Origin: Rhodobacteraceae bacterium UBA6197
Lineage (GTDB): Bacteria > Pseudomonadota > Alphaproteobacteria > Rhodobacterales > Rhodobacteraceae
Direction of reading: 5' to 3'
NCBI GenBank assembly: GCA_002422085.1
Contig: DISZ01000001.1
Coordinates: forward strand, 222,595-286,594
Length of the DNA stretch: 64,000 nt
A program made the translations under genes and the position numbers. Of the stretch, positions 1 to 9,315 are shown in pieces. Below the pieces are notes generated by a model. The model was not told where the DNA came from. It made no database searches and saw only the letters and a program-made list of their open reading frames with translations. The stretch's first letter is position 1, and the number at the start of each line of letters is the position of its first letter.

Positions 1-3
1 CAA

Positions 4-77
4 GGGGGGCTGTCTGCCCCCCTCGCGCCGCTTTTTCAAAGCGGCGCCCCCCCGAGAGTATTTTCGCCAAACAGAAG
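4..77. repeat. Composite intergenic repeat element, copy 1
   Basis: The element has three parts. First comes a G6/C6 hairpin with loop CTGTCTG (4-22). Next is a perfect 10-bp stem GCGCCGCTTT/AAAGCGGCGC with a 3-nt loop (25-47). Last is the sequence GAGTATTTTCGCCAAACAGAAG without its first base grouping of C residues (56-77). A copy with the same three-part layout lies at 27014-27085. The final part belongs to the short repeat found at many gene ends in this window. The element lies just upstream of recJ and may be the 3' end element of a gene beyond the left edge. Confidence 0.75.
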
Positions 78-142
78 CAGCAAGCGGCGAGCCGGGTCTG
101 GCCCCTCTGGCGGTTCCGGCGGAAATCGGCAATGAAGGGGGT

Positions 143-1891
<1,749 letters not shown>

Positions 1892-1947
1892 GATTGCTTA
1901 TCTTTTCCTGCGGGTCGCAAAGTTTTGGAAAAATCGCAAAATCCCCC

Positions 1948-1976
1948 TTGCGAGTCACGCCCGGCTGGCCTAAACA
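1948..1976 (+). promoter_or_regulatory. Probable sigma-70 promoter of tRNA-Glu
   Basis: A -35-like TTGCGA (1948-1953) and a -10-like TAAACA (1971-1976) are separated by exactly 17 nt and lie about 20 nt ahead of the mature tRNA 5' end. The spacing and position fit a housekeeping promoter. This is a motif match by eye only. Confidence 0.5.
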
Positions 1977-1994
1977 CCGCCCCACGCCAAGTGC

Positions 1995-2069
1995 GGCCCG
2001 TTCGTCTATCGGTTAGGACACCAGGTTTTCAACCTGGTAAGAGGGGTTCGACTCCCCTACGGGCTGCCA
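1995..2069 (+). tRNA. tRNA-Glu (anticodon TTC)
   Basis: This 75-nt cloverleaf has acceptor arms GGCCCGT and ACGGGCT (seven pairs, the first a G-U), discriminator G and an encoded CCA. The anticodon stem CCAGG/CCTGG encloses the loop TTTTCAA, giving anticodon TTC for glutamate. The T arm is GAGGGG-TTCGACT-CCCCT. The D-loop GGTTAGGA is standard for bacterial tRNA-Glu. It is the only tRNA I find in the window. Confidence 0.96.
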
Positions 2070-2127
2070 TGGCTATCCCCCGACAGTGTTCAAATGAGCC
2101 GAGTCACGGCAGCTTGCCGGTATTTTT

Positions 2128-2787
2128 CTAGCCCGTAGGCCGCACCAACTCGCGCAAGAGCTTGGCGCGGATCGCCGCCGGATAGGCGCCAAGACCCCGC
2201 GCCATCATCACAAAACCACCCCGCGTTACCACCTGACGGCGATAGAAGGCGCTGATCGGGGACGATTGGCCCATGTCCTCGATCGCGATGGCGTTGATCG
2301 TGATCCCGGCCCGTTCGGCCACCCGTCGGGCCTGCGCCACGTTGAAGCCGGCGTTTTCCGGCCCGTCGCCGGATATGTCGATCACCTGATGACCGCAATC
2401 CGGCACCGCGTCGAACTGCGCGATCGCAAAGTCCAGCGCCTGCCCCACGGCCGTATCCGAGGCCGCAAACACCCTCGGCAACCGCCGCGCCGCCTGTGCA
2501 AAGGCCGCCACCTCGGCCGGACCGTGCATCCTTGCCCAAGGCAGAACCAGCGCCTGCTGTCCCGCCCCTGACCATTGCACCACCGCCAGCGCCGCCTGTC
2601 CTTGCACCAACGCCGAAGCCACCTCGGGTGCGGCCAGCGCCTCGGCAAGGCCCTGCACCTGCAGCGCATATTCCCCCGCGTCGATCGACCCCGAAATGTC
2701 GATCGCCAGCACCAGCGCGGTTTCGCAGCCGTGCGCCGGCGGCGTGGCCACCAACGCCAGACACAGGGCAAACAGAATGCGCGTCAA
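2128..2787 (-). CDS. DUF1194 domain protein (VWA-like, exported)
   Basis: This is a 219-aa protein of the DUF1194 family, which has a von Willebrand factor A-like fold of unknown role. The chosen start is a TTG behind GGGGGAGGC. Translation from it gives a clear signal peptide ending near residue 20 (PAHG), so the protein is probably periplasmic. A MIDAS-type DISGS motif follows at 30-34, implying a bound divalent metal. A second VWA-like segment, DISGDGPENAG, is typical of the family. The frame stays open upstream for 76 codons, but that part is Arg/Gly-rich and looks non-coding. The next genes on the strand are two DUF6455 proteins, possibly one transcript. No function is known. Confidence 0.85.
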   Translation of the reverse strand: MTRILFALCLALVATPPAHGCETALVLAIDISGSIDAGEYALQVQGLAEALAAPEVASALVQGQAALAVVQWSGAGQQALVLPWARMHGPAEVAAFAQAARRLPRVFAASDTAVGQALDFAIAQFDAVPDCGHQVIDISGDGPENAGFNVAQARRVAERAGITINAIAIEDMGQSSPISAFYRRQVVTRGGFVMMARGLGAYPAAIRAKLLRELVRPTG

Positions 2788-2969
2788 CTCGCCTCCCCCT
2801 TTTCGATCCCCCGATGTCCGGCAATCTGTCCCGACGCGATCCCGCAGTGCAAGGCCGCCACCAGACCGACCCGAACGGCCGCGCCAAAGCAGGCCGCCAC
2901 GCGCGGGCTCAAGCGGAATGGGCACCGGGCCACACCTCGCCGGACCCGGCCAGATCGGGCGCTGTCGCC

Positions 2970-3233
2970 TCAGTTCAGCGCGCGCAGTTCCGACAGCACG
3001 CCGGTATGCAGGCACCAGTCAGGGCACGCGCCCTCGGTTCCCGCACCCGACGCGAGAAACGCCAGACAGCCCTGCGTCCCGCTACAGCAGCGACACCGGG
3101 CAACCATCGCGGCAAGATCGGCCTGCGTCAGCAACCCCTCGTGCAGGACCTCGGTCAGGTTCACACCCATCCGCCGCGCCATGCCACGGGTAATCCAGAA
3201 ATGAAGATCAACGTTGTCTTGCATGCCCATCAT
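2970..3233 (-). CDS. DUF6455 family small cysteine-rich protein (copy 2)
   Basis: This 87-aa soluble protein resembles DUF6455, a small family seen mainly in Rhodobacterales. The core reads MARRMGVNLTEVL, then CRCCSGTQGC, then a C-terminal CPDWCLHTG segment. The paired cysteines suggest a metal or disulfide site. Its ATG overlaps the stop of the upstream paralogue (ATGA), so the two are translationally coupled. The two copies share the same order of features, a helical segment, a CxxC-like cluster and a C-terminal Cys near Asn/His, but are strongly diverged. The function is unknown. Confidence 0.8.
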   Translation of the reverse strand: MMGMQDNVDLHFWITRGMARRMGVNLTEVLHEGLLTQADLAAMVARCRCCSGTQGCLAFLASGAGTEGACPDWCLHTGVLSELRALN

Positions 3234-3535
3234 GGTTCTCCGTCACTTGACACCAAGGCGCCTCTTTCGGCGCGGTTCAACACCTGCAACCGGTCCAGCA
3301 TCCCGGCGTTGTGGCAATAGACGGGCGCATAGGCGACCTCTGCACCATCAAGGCTTGCCAGCCTGCTGATGCAACGATCCGGCACATCGCAGCCGCAACA
3401 GCGCAGAACCGCGTCGCGCCAGGCCTCACCGTGCAGATGACCCGCGTGGATCGCTTGTGTCAGATCCACGCCCACGGTCTCGGCCATGCGGTTCAGCAGC
3501 GCGGCATGACGGTTCTTTGTGATCTCTCCGAACAT
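3230..3535 (-). CDS. DUF6455 family small cysteine-rich protein (copy 1)
   Basis: This 101-aa protein is of the same DUF6455 type as its downstream neighbour: MAETVGVDLTQAIHAG, then CCGCDVPDRC, then a C-terminal YCHNAGMLDRL segment. The start chosen is the ATG followed by FGEITKNRH, which has AGGA eight bases upstream; the longer frame adds 20 residues without family similarity. It overlaps the next DUF6455 gene by four bases. A tandem pair of diverged paralogues with conserved cysteines suggests a heteromeric or redundant metal or redox role, which is inference only. Confidence 0.8.
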   Translation of the reverse strand: MFGEITKNRHAALLNRMAETVGVDLTQAIHAGHLHGEAWRDAVLRCCGCDVPDRCISRLASLDGAEVAYAPVYCHNAGMLDRLQVLNRAERGALVSSDGEP

Positions 3536-3675
3536 CAGCCCGTCCTGTTGATGACATTGTCGCCCAAGATCCGCCCGCCGCCCACCCGGCGCCATGATTC
3601 AGATCAAGCCCGCGGTTTCGGCCAGACTCCGCCCCGCCGAACCCACCCCGCCTGACTCCGCCAAACCCGCCCCGC

Positions 3676-4416
3676 CTAAATCCGTCCGGCACGCAGATCC
3701 GCCGTGGTCTGGCGCACCACGTCCAGCCGCAGCGCATTGGCCGGATGCGTGCCCAACATGGTCCGCCCCGGATCCGGGATCCGGGTAAAGAACTGCGCCC
3801 CCAGCAGCGGGTCATAGCCCGCGTCCCAAGTCAGGATGGTGCCCAGCCGATCGGCCTCCAGCTCGTAATCCTTGGCCCGGCTGCGCGCGCCCACCGTCGC
3901 GCCGATATCCTGCGCCGACCGGATCGCCGTCGGATCTCCGCCGCCAACCGCCGCCAGGGTCCCCAGGATCAGCGCCCCCGTCATCGCGTCCTGCTGTTGG
4001 CGCGGGATATGCGCGGCGATGTGATGCGCCGCCTCATGGCCCATCACAAAGGCCAGCTCGTCGGCATTGCGCGCCTCGGCGATCAGCGCAAGGTTGAACG
4101 CCACCACCGGCCGCCCCGCCCCGTCCAGCGTCTGGAACGCATTGGCAGACTGGCCGGGCCGATCATCGACCACGATCTGATAATCGCAATTCTGCCCCTT
4201 GGCGCGGGCCCGGCACTCGGCCTCGATCAGCGGCTCCATCCGGCGCGCGACCGCCACAAAATTCGCCGCCGCGACTTCGGGCGATACCATCGCCGCCTCG
4301 GCCACCGCCTGTGGCATCGGCGCCGGCACGCCGCCGCTACCTTGGGAAACCTCGCACCCCGCCACCGCCGCGATCAGCGGCACCAACCAGACAAAACGCA
4401 CCAAACGCGACGACAT
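3676..4416 (-). CDS. M48 family metalloprotease lipoprotein
   Basis: This 246-aa protein is a zinc metallopeptidase of family M48 (Ste24/Oma1/LoiP-like), probably anchored in the periplasm by a lipid. The signal peptide ends in the lipobox VAGC with Cys21. The zinc-binding motif HEAAH sits near residues 127-131, and the third ligand is the Glu in YELEADRLG. The C-terminal GTHPANALRLD segment is also typical of the family. In other bacteria such proteins clear misfolded outer-membrane proteins. Between its stop and the DUF6455 genes the other end of the region is only short and GC-rich, with no gene. Operon membership with DUF6455 is possible, as all lie on the same strand. Confidence 0.9.
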   Translation of the reverse strand: MSSRLVRFVWLVPLIAAVAGCEVSQGSGGVPAPMPQAVAEAAMVSPEVAAANFVAVARRMEPLIEAECRARAKGQNCDYQIVVDDRPGQSANAFQTLDGAGRPVVAFNLALIAEARNADELAFVMGHEAAHHIAAHIPRQQQDAMTGALILGTLAAVGGGDPTAIRSAQDIGATVGARSRAKDYELEADRLGTILTWDAGYDPLLGAQFFTRIPDPGRTMLGTHPANALRLDVVRQTTADLRAGRI

Positions 4417-4541
4417 CGCAGGCTCCTTCCGGGCAATCGCCCGATCATATCGTCCCGCCCGCCGCGCGCAAACCCCAAGTCCCGGCGCTCACGCCAATGT
4501 TTGTGCTTTCCGCACCCCGATGAACGCGCTACCATCCCGGC

Positions 4542-4793
4542 ATGTTCACCATCGAGCACGAATTCGACGCGACCGTGATCACCCTCGTGGACGAGGGCGA
4601 CGACCCGAAGGATTACCTGCAAGAAGACGTGACTATCGAAGTCTTCGAAGATTGCGTCACCACCGCCCAGCTTGATACCCAGACCGAAACGGTGATGACC
4701 GTTACCTATTCGCACGCACAACTGCGCGAACTCGCCGCCGCCCTCAACCTGCCCGAAGGCGTCTACCGCCTCAGCCCCGGCAAGAAGACCTGA
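4542..4793 (+). CDS. Conserved-looking small acidic protein, unknown function
   Basis: This 83-aa protein is not one I recognise. It is acidic in its first half (DEGDDPKDYLQEDVTIEVFED) and has a C-terminal helix (SHAQLRELAAAL) ending in a basic tail. It has no signal peptide or membrane segment. The codon pattern looks real, and it is the only plausible gene in its interval. It is divergent from the M48 gene. The 3' end of the gene is repeated imperfectly 75 nt downstream, as described separately. Confidence 0.65.
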   Translation: MFTIEHEFDATVITLVDEGDDPKDYLQEDVTIEVFEDCVTTAQLDTQTETVMTVTYSHAQLRELAAALNLPEGVYRLSPGKKT

Positions 4794-4875
4794 CCCCTTC
4801 GACGGCGCGCAAAGGCCCTCGTCCTGCCCAAAGGCGTCTGCGGCCTTGGCTCGGGCAAAAACCTTCCCCCCTTCG
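4749..4875. repeat. Degenerate tandem duplication of the 3' end of the 83-aa gene
   Basis: The last codons and stop region of the small gene (4749-4801) reappear at 4824-4875 with a period of about 75 nt and roughly three-quarters identity by eye. Shared blocks include CTGCCC, AAGGCGTCT, GGCAA and CCCCTTCG. The second copy no longer has a reading frame in the gene's phase, so it looks like a decayed duplication. Confidence 0.6.
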
Positions 4876-4903
4876 CCTTCGCCCAAATATCCCCGCCGGA
4901 GGC
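4871..4903 (+). repeat. Dispersed 33-bp gene-end repeat (CTTC...CCGGAGGC)
   Basis: This copy begins CTTCGCCTTCGC and ends CCCCGCCGGAGGC. It belongs to the CTTCATCTTCGC...ATATCCCCGCCGGAGGC subtype of the dispersed repeat. It lies 78 bp after the stop of the small plus-strand gene. Confidence 0.75.
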
Positions 4904-5534
4904 AAACCGCCCAAAGGCGCGCGGCCACCTTCTGCACTGCGCGCAGAACGCGGTCCGGGCAGATCCAAGCCCGCCACGCTGGAACCGCCCTTGCCAGAGG
5001 CACAGAATAAATACAACGAAGTCAAGGTGATCTGCTTTCAGAACCGATCCCATGCCAAGCTCAACCGCCAAGCCGCAGGCTCGGCCCGGATCTTCGCCGC
5101 GACGGCATGCGAGGCCCAAACCACGCCCAGCGCAGGCAATGCCCCTTGCGTGGACAAACGCGCGTCCCGTGCCGCCCTTGGCCGCGCCGAAATCCTTTCG
5201 ACCGCGGCAAGTATCGCCACCGCGACCGCGCGGCCGATCTCGGCGACGGCTTTGGCCCCGCACCCGAAACCCGCGCCCAGACCATCGCCATGGCCGGCGA
5301 TCCGCGGCGGGTCGGCGGCGCGATCAAAGACCTGACCGGCCTGCCCGAGCGCCCGATCCGCCCGCCGCCCTGCGCCAACGCCGCACAAGAGGCATTGACC
5401 GGGCGCCGCTTTTGCCATGCCGCCAGGGCGCTGCCCACGCAGACCGCCAACGCCCCGATGTCGCAATGAAATCCCCGTTCCCGGCGGTGACCGGACAAGC
5501 CCCGCCACGCAGCCCCCGCGACGCAACACCTTGG
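4904..5534. other. Gene-free GC-rich interval
   Basis: I find no gene I can support here. Open frames exist on both strands, but their translations are Arg/Ala/Pro/Gly-rich with no recognisable motif and none has a convincing ribosome binding site. One minus-strand phase around 5380-5470 gives a short hydrophobic stretch (IGALAVCVGSALAAW) that might be a relic of a membrane protein. Decayed coding sequence is possible. Confidence 0.5.
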
Positions 5535-5658
5535 CCGCCCCGCATCCGCCGCCGCCACGCATCCCCGCCGCCCGGCCGCCACGCATCGCCTGCCACTCGG
5601 CCGCCACGCATCGCCCGCCGCCCGGCCGCCACGCATCCCCCGCCGCCCGGCCGCCACT
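5535..5658. repeat. 24-25 bp minisatellite abutting a stop codon
   Basis: Four consecutive units of 24-25 bp, each starting GCCGCCACGCATC and ending in CCG or TCG, run from 5551 to 5649. A partial unit precedes them and a partial unit (GCCGCCACT) follows, running directly into the stop codon of the minus-strand DUF167 gene. One unit has diverged (TGCCACTCG). The units are near identical, which points to recent slippage. Confidence 0.85.
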
Positions 5659-5906
5659 CAGTCCAGTCGAAAGACCTTGTCGCGCGAACTCGCACCCCGG
5701 ATCAGCACCAGGCGGGTTTTCGCCACCCCCAGTGCCTTGGCCAGAAGCTTGACCACCGCCGCATTGGCCTTGCCATCTTCCGGCACCACGGTGACAAGCA
5801 CGCGCAACCCCGCCTCGCCCATCACCACCGCATTGCGCGAGGCTTTCGGTGTGACCCGCACCGCGATCTCGGTGCCGGGTTGGGCCAGATGGGTCAGATC
5901 GTTCAT
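5658..5906 (-). CDS. DUF167 (YggU-type) family protein
   Basis: This 82-aa protein belongs to the small DUF167/UPF0235 family of cytoplasmic alpha/beta proteins of unknown function. The family core is visible as VRVTPKASRNAVV, then VVPEDGKANAAVVKLLAKALGVAKTRL split over two helices, then LIRGASSRDKVF. Its start has AGGAGA six bases upstream, although the open frame continues far upstream as an antisense shadow of the deacetylase and nitroreductase genes. The stop codon touches a minisatellite. It is divergent from the deacetylase-like gene. Confidence 0.88.
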   Translation of the reverse strand: MNDLTHLAQPGTEIAVRVTPKASRNAVVMGEAGLRVLVTVVPEDGKANAAVVKLLAKALGVAKTRLVLIRGASSRDKVFRLD

Positions 5907-5996
5907 GCGTATCTCCTCTGGTTCCCCTTCTAACGCGCCGCTAGAGTTGTCACCAGAGCGATCCGGCCAAAGCGCCGCCCCCTGTCGGAGACCACC

Positions 5997-7094
5997 ATGC
6001 AAACCGCCTTTTTCCACGACGAGCGCTGCCTGTGGCACTGTGGTGGCAACTATGCCTTCACGCTGCCGGTGGGCGGGCTGGTGCAACCCGGCGGCGGCCT
6101 GCCCGAAAGCCCGGAAACCAAACGCCGTCTGGTCAACCTCTTGCGCGTCACCGGGCTGATGGCCACCATCGACGCAGGCTCCGCCCCCGAGGCCACGCGC
6201 GAAGACCTGCTGCGCGTCCACCCGGCAAGCTATCTTGATGCGTTCAAATCCGCCTCGGATACGGGCGGCGGCGAACTCGGCATGCGCACCCCGTTCGGGC
6301 AGGGCGGCTATGAAATCGCCGCCCTCTCGGCCGGGCTGGCCAAGGCCGCGCTGATGGCGGTGCTCAAAGGCCGCGCGCGCAATGCCTATGCACTGTCGCG
6401 CCCGCCCGGCCACCACTGCCTGCCCGATTTCCCGAACGGGTTTTGCCTTCTGAACAACATCGCCGTGGCGATCCGCGCCGCTCAGGCGCGCGGGCTGGCG
6501 CAGCGCATCGCGGTGGTCGATTGGGACGTGCACCACGGCAATGGCACCGAGGCGGTGTTTCTGTCGGACCCCGACGTGCTGACCATTTCGCTGCATCAGG
6601 ACCGCAACTATCCGATGGATACCGGCGCCGCCGAGGTCCGGGGCGAGGGCGCGGGCCTTGGCAGCAACCTCAACATCCCGCTGCCCCCCGGCACCGGCCA
6701 CGCCAGCTATCTTGAGGCGATCGAGCGCCTCGTGCTGCCGGCGCTGACGCGGTTTCGCCCCGAGGTCATCATCATCGCCTGCGGCTATGACGCCTCGGCG
6801 GTCGACCCGCTGGGGCGGATGCTGGCCACCTCCGAGACCTTCCGCGCGATGACCGCGATGCTGATGGCGGCGGCGGATGAGCTGTGCCAAGGCCGGCTGA
6901 TGCTGACCCATGAGGGCGGCTATAGCGAGGTGCACGTGCCATTCTGCGGCCATGCGGTGCTTGAAACCCTTGCCAAAAACCCCATTTCGGCAGCCGACCC
7001 TCTGGCCGCCACGCTGGCGCTGCGGCAACCGGGGCCCGACTGGCAGGCCCATGTATCGCACCACATCACCCGACTGGCAGAGTATTTCTTCTGA
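5997..7094 (+). CDS. Histone deacetylase superfamily amidohydrolase (class II type)
   Basis: This 365-aa zinc amidohydrolase is of the HDAC/acetylpolyamine amidohydrolase superfamily. The tandem His pair is at 139-140 (RPPGHH), the zinc ligands are Asp177 and His179 in DWDVHHGNGT, and Asp265 lies in the GYDAS motif. HEGGYS near residue 305 is the final active-site segment. Length and motifs match bacterial class II homologues such as HdaH. The substrate is probably an acetylated polyamine or other small amide rather than histone, which is inference. It starts a plus-strand run with a nitroreductase and an EI24 protein. Confidence 0.93.
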   Translation: MQTAFFHDERCLWHCGGNYAFTLPVGGLVQPGGGLPESPETKRRLVNLLRVTGLMATIDAGSAPEATREDLLRVHPASYLDAFKSASDTGGGELGMRTPFGQGGYEIAALSAGLAKAALMAVLKGRARNAYALSRPPGHHCLPDFPNGFCLLNNIAVAIRAAQARGLAQRIAVVDWDVHHGNGTEAVFLSDPDVLTISLHQDRNYPMDTGAAEVRGEGAGLGSNLNIPLPPGTGHASYLEAIERLVLPALTRFRPEVIIIACGYDASAVDPLGRMLATSETFRAMTAMLMAAADELCQGRLMLTHEGGYSEVHVPFCGHAVLETLAKNPISAADPLAATLALRQPGPDWQAHVSHHITRLAEYFF

Positions 7095-7151
7095 CCTCAA
7101 AACCCGGCAGCGCGCGCCCTGCCCCGATCCCGGCGCCAAATGGAGACCCGA

Positions 7152-7730
7152 ATGCCCCAACCGAACCCCGCCGCGCTCGACTTTCTGCTGACCCGCCGCT
7201 CGCGTCCGGCCAGAACGCTGACCCTGCCGGTGCCCGACCGCGCCCAGCTGACGCAGATCCTGACCGCCGCCGCGCGCAGCCCCGATCACGGCAAACTCGA
7301 ACCCTGGCGCTTCATCGTGCTCGGCCGCCCCGCGCTTGAACGTCTGGCCGGGCTGGCCCGCGTGCTGGCAACCGACAAGGGCCTGCCCGACGAGGCCATC
7401 GCCAAGGCCGTCTCGCAGTATGCCGACAGTCACCTGACCGTTGTCGTCGTCAAAGTGCCCCGCCCGACCGACAAGGTGCCCGATTTCGAACAATTGCTCT
7501 CGACCGGGGCGGTGTGCCTGTCGCTGCTCAATGCCACGCTGGCGGCGGGCTGGGGGGCGAACTGGCTGACCGGCTGGCTGTCGCGTGACCCGGTGTTCTG
7601 CGCGCAAGGGCTGGGCCTTTCGCCCGACGAGAGGGTCGCCGGGCTGATCCATATCGGCAGCGAAACCGCCACCCCACCCGAGCGCCCCCGCCCCGACCTC
7701 ACCGCCATCACCACCTGGCTGGACACATGA
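7152..7730 (+). CDS. Nitroreductase family flavoprotein
   Basis: This 192-aa protein is an FMN-dependent NAD(P)H oxidoreductase of the nitroreductase superfamily, close in length to the YdjA-like group. The FMN phosphate-binding start LLTRRSRPARTL and the segment AARSPDHGKLEPWRFIVLG are diagnostic, as is the helix region LSLLNATLAAGWGANWLTG. The ATG chosen has GGAG five bases upstream; an in-frame ATG four codons earlier has none. Its stop overlaps the next gene's start by four bases (ATGA), so the two are coupled. The natural electron acceptor is unknown. Confidence 0.9.
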   Translation: MPQPNPAALDFLLTRRSRPARTLTLPVPDRAQLTQILTAAARSPDHGKLEPWRFIVLGRPALERLAGLARVLATDKGLPDEAIAKAVSQYADSHLTVVVVKVPRPTDKVPDFEQLLSTGAVCLSLLNATLAAGWGANWLTGWLSRDPVFCAQGLGLSPDERVAGLIHIGSETATPPERPRPDLTAITTWLDT

Positions 7731-8419
7731 TCCTGACCGATTTCCTGACCGCGCTCAGCGACCTCTTCCGCGCCAGCGCGCTGCGCGTTCTGGGGCTGGG
7801 CGTGGCGTTGTCGCTGGTGCTTCTGACCGGGTTTTACGCCGGCACGGTGCATGTCGTCGACTGGCTCACCCCGGATACGCTGACCCTGCCCTGGATCGGC
7901 GAAGTCACCTGGATCAAGGATCTCATGTCCTGGGGCTCGCTGGTGCTGATGCTGGTGCTCAGCTTCTTTCTGATGATCCCGGTCGCCTCGGCCTTCACCG
8001 GCCTGTTTCTCGATGATGTCGCCGACGCGGTCGAGGCGCGCCACTACCCGCACCTGCCGCCGGCGCGCAAGATCTCGTTCGGCCAGTCCTTGCAAGACAG
8101 CCTCGGCTTTCTGGCGGTGATCGTCGCGGTCAATGTTGCGGCGCTGGTCTTGTATTTCTTCGTCGGCCCGGCGGCGCCGCTGCTGTTCTGGGCGGTCAAT
8201 GGCTACCTTCTGGGGCGCGAATATTTCCAGATGGTCGCCCAGCGCCGGCTCGAGCTTCCCGCCGCCCGCACCCTCTACCGCGCCAACCGTGGCCGGATCT
8301 TTGCCGCGGGCGTGCTGATGGCGGTGCCATTGTCGCTTCCGGTGGTCAATCTGGTGGTGCCGGTGCTGGGTGCCGCGACCTTCACCCATCTGTTCCACCG
8401 ACTTGAACGGCAAGCCTGA
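7727..8419 (+). CDS. EI24 domain-containing membrane protein
   Basis: This 230-aa inner-membrane protein belongs to the EI24/CysZ superfamily. Hydrophobic segments lie near residues 20-45, 68-95, 125-160 and 190-218. The family hallmark GLFLDDVADAVEARHYP and the loop LLGREYFQMVAQRRL are present. CysZ relatives move sulfate in enterobacteria, but the sequence here does not fix a substrate. It is translationally coupled to the nitroreductase and ends at a strong inverted repeat that faces the DUF1467 gene. Confidence 0.85.
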   Translation: MILTDFLTALSDLFRASALRVLGLGVALSLVLLTGFYAGTVHVVDWLTPDTLTLPWIGEVTWIKDLMSWGSLVLMLVLSFFLMIPVASAFTGLFLDDVADAVEARHYPHLPPARKISFGQSLQDSLGFLAVIVAVNVAALVLYFFVGPAAPLLFWAVNGYLLGREYFQMVAQRRLELPAARTLYRANRGRIFAAGVLMAVPLSLPVVNLVVPVLGAATFTHLFHRLERQA

Positions 8420-8426
8420 CCTCCCC

Positions 8427-8513
8427 GCTTCTTTTTGGTGAAAATACTCCCGCCGGAGGCTCAGACGGATCCTGCGGGAGCCTCCGGCGGGAGTATTTTC
8501 ACCAAAAAGAAGC
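8427..8513. terminator. Perfect 35-bp inverted repeat, bidirectional terminator
   Basis: Two 35-nt arms (8427-8461 and 8479-8513) are exact reverse complements with a 17-nt loop. Each arm is a full copy of the dispersed repeat, beginning GCTTCTTTTTGGTG and ending CGCCGGAGGCT. The structure lies 7 bp after the EI24 stop and 6 bp before the DUF1467 stop of the convergent gene, so it can end transcription from both sides. The terminal run of T bases on each strand supports this. Confidence 0.85.
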
Positions 8514-8519
8514 GAAAGA

Positions 8520-8788
8520 TCAGCGATTCAGTCGATTGAACCAGTCAATATCGGCCAGCGTGACCTTGCCCGACAGGATCACCCAGGCGATGCCCGACCA
8601 AAGCACGACCGCGATCGCCGTGGTGATCTTCGCCTTGCGGGCGATACGCGCCTCGGACGGGGCCGAGCGCGGCGTGCCGGGCACCACGCTGCCGGCATCC
8701 TCCTGACTTTGGAAGCGGATCGGCAGCACGACGAAGAACACCATGAACCAGATCACCGCAAATAGAATGATGCCGCCGGTGAGGTTCA

Positions 8789-8789
<1 letters not shown>
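8520..8789 (-). CDS. DUF1467 family membrane protein
   Basis: This 89-aa protein has two transmembrane helices (residues about 5-25 and 55-73) with a short charged loop between them. The ends of the first helix (FAVIWFMVFFVVLPI) are the signature of the DUF1467 family. Its start codon overlaps the stop of mce by one base (TGATG). This mce-DUF1467 coupling is common in alphaproteobacteria. The role is unknown; the coupling suggests co-expression rather than a shared reaction. Confidence 0.9.
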
Positions 8790-9193
<404 letters not shown>

Positions 9194-9315
9194 GGGGGCC
9201 TCCGGTGATGATGCATCGGGTTTAGCGGCGGGGCGGGGCGGCTGGCAAGCGGCGTTTACCTATCGTTAGCCATTGTTGTGCTTGACTTGCCGGGTAGCGA
9301 CTCAGGAGAGATGCC

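Noticed and set aside
5551..5658. Minisatellite considered as a CRISPR array
   Set aside because: Units are joined head to tail with no spacers of unique sequence and are shorter than CRISPR repeats plus spacers.
5907..7652. Upstream extension of the DUF167 frame to over 600 codons
   Set aside because: The extra part is antisense to the deacetylase and nitroreductase genes, and the AGGAGA ribosome site is at the short start.
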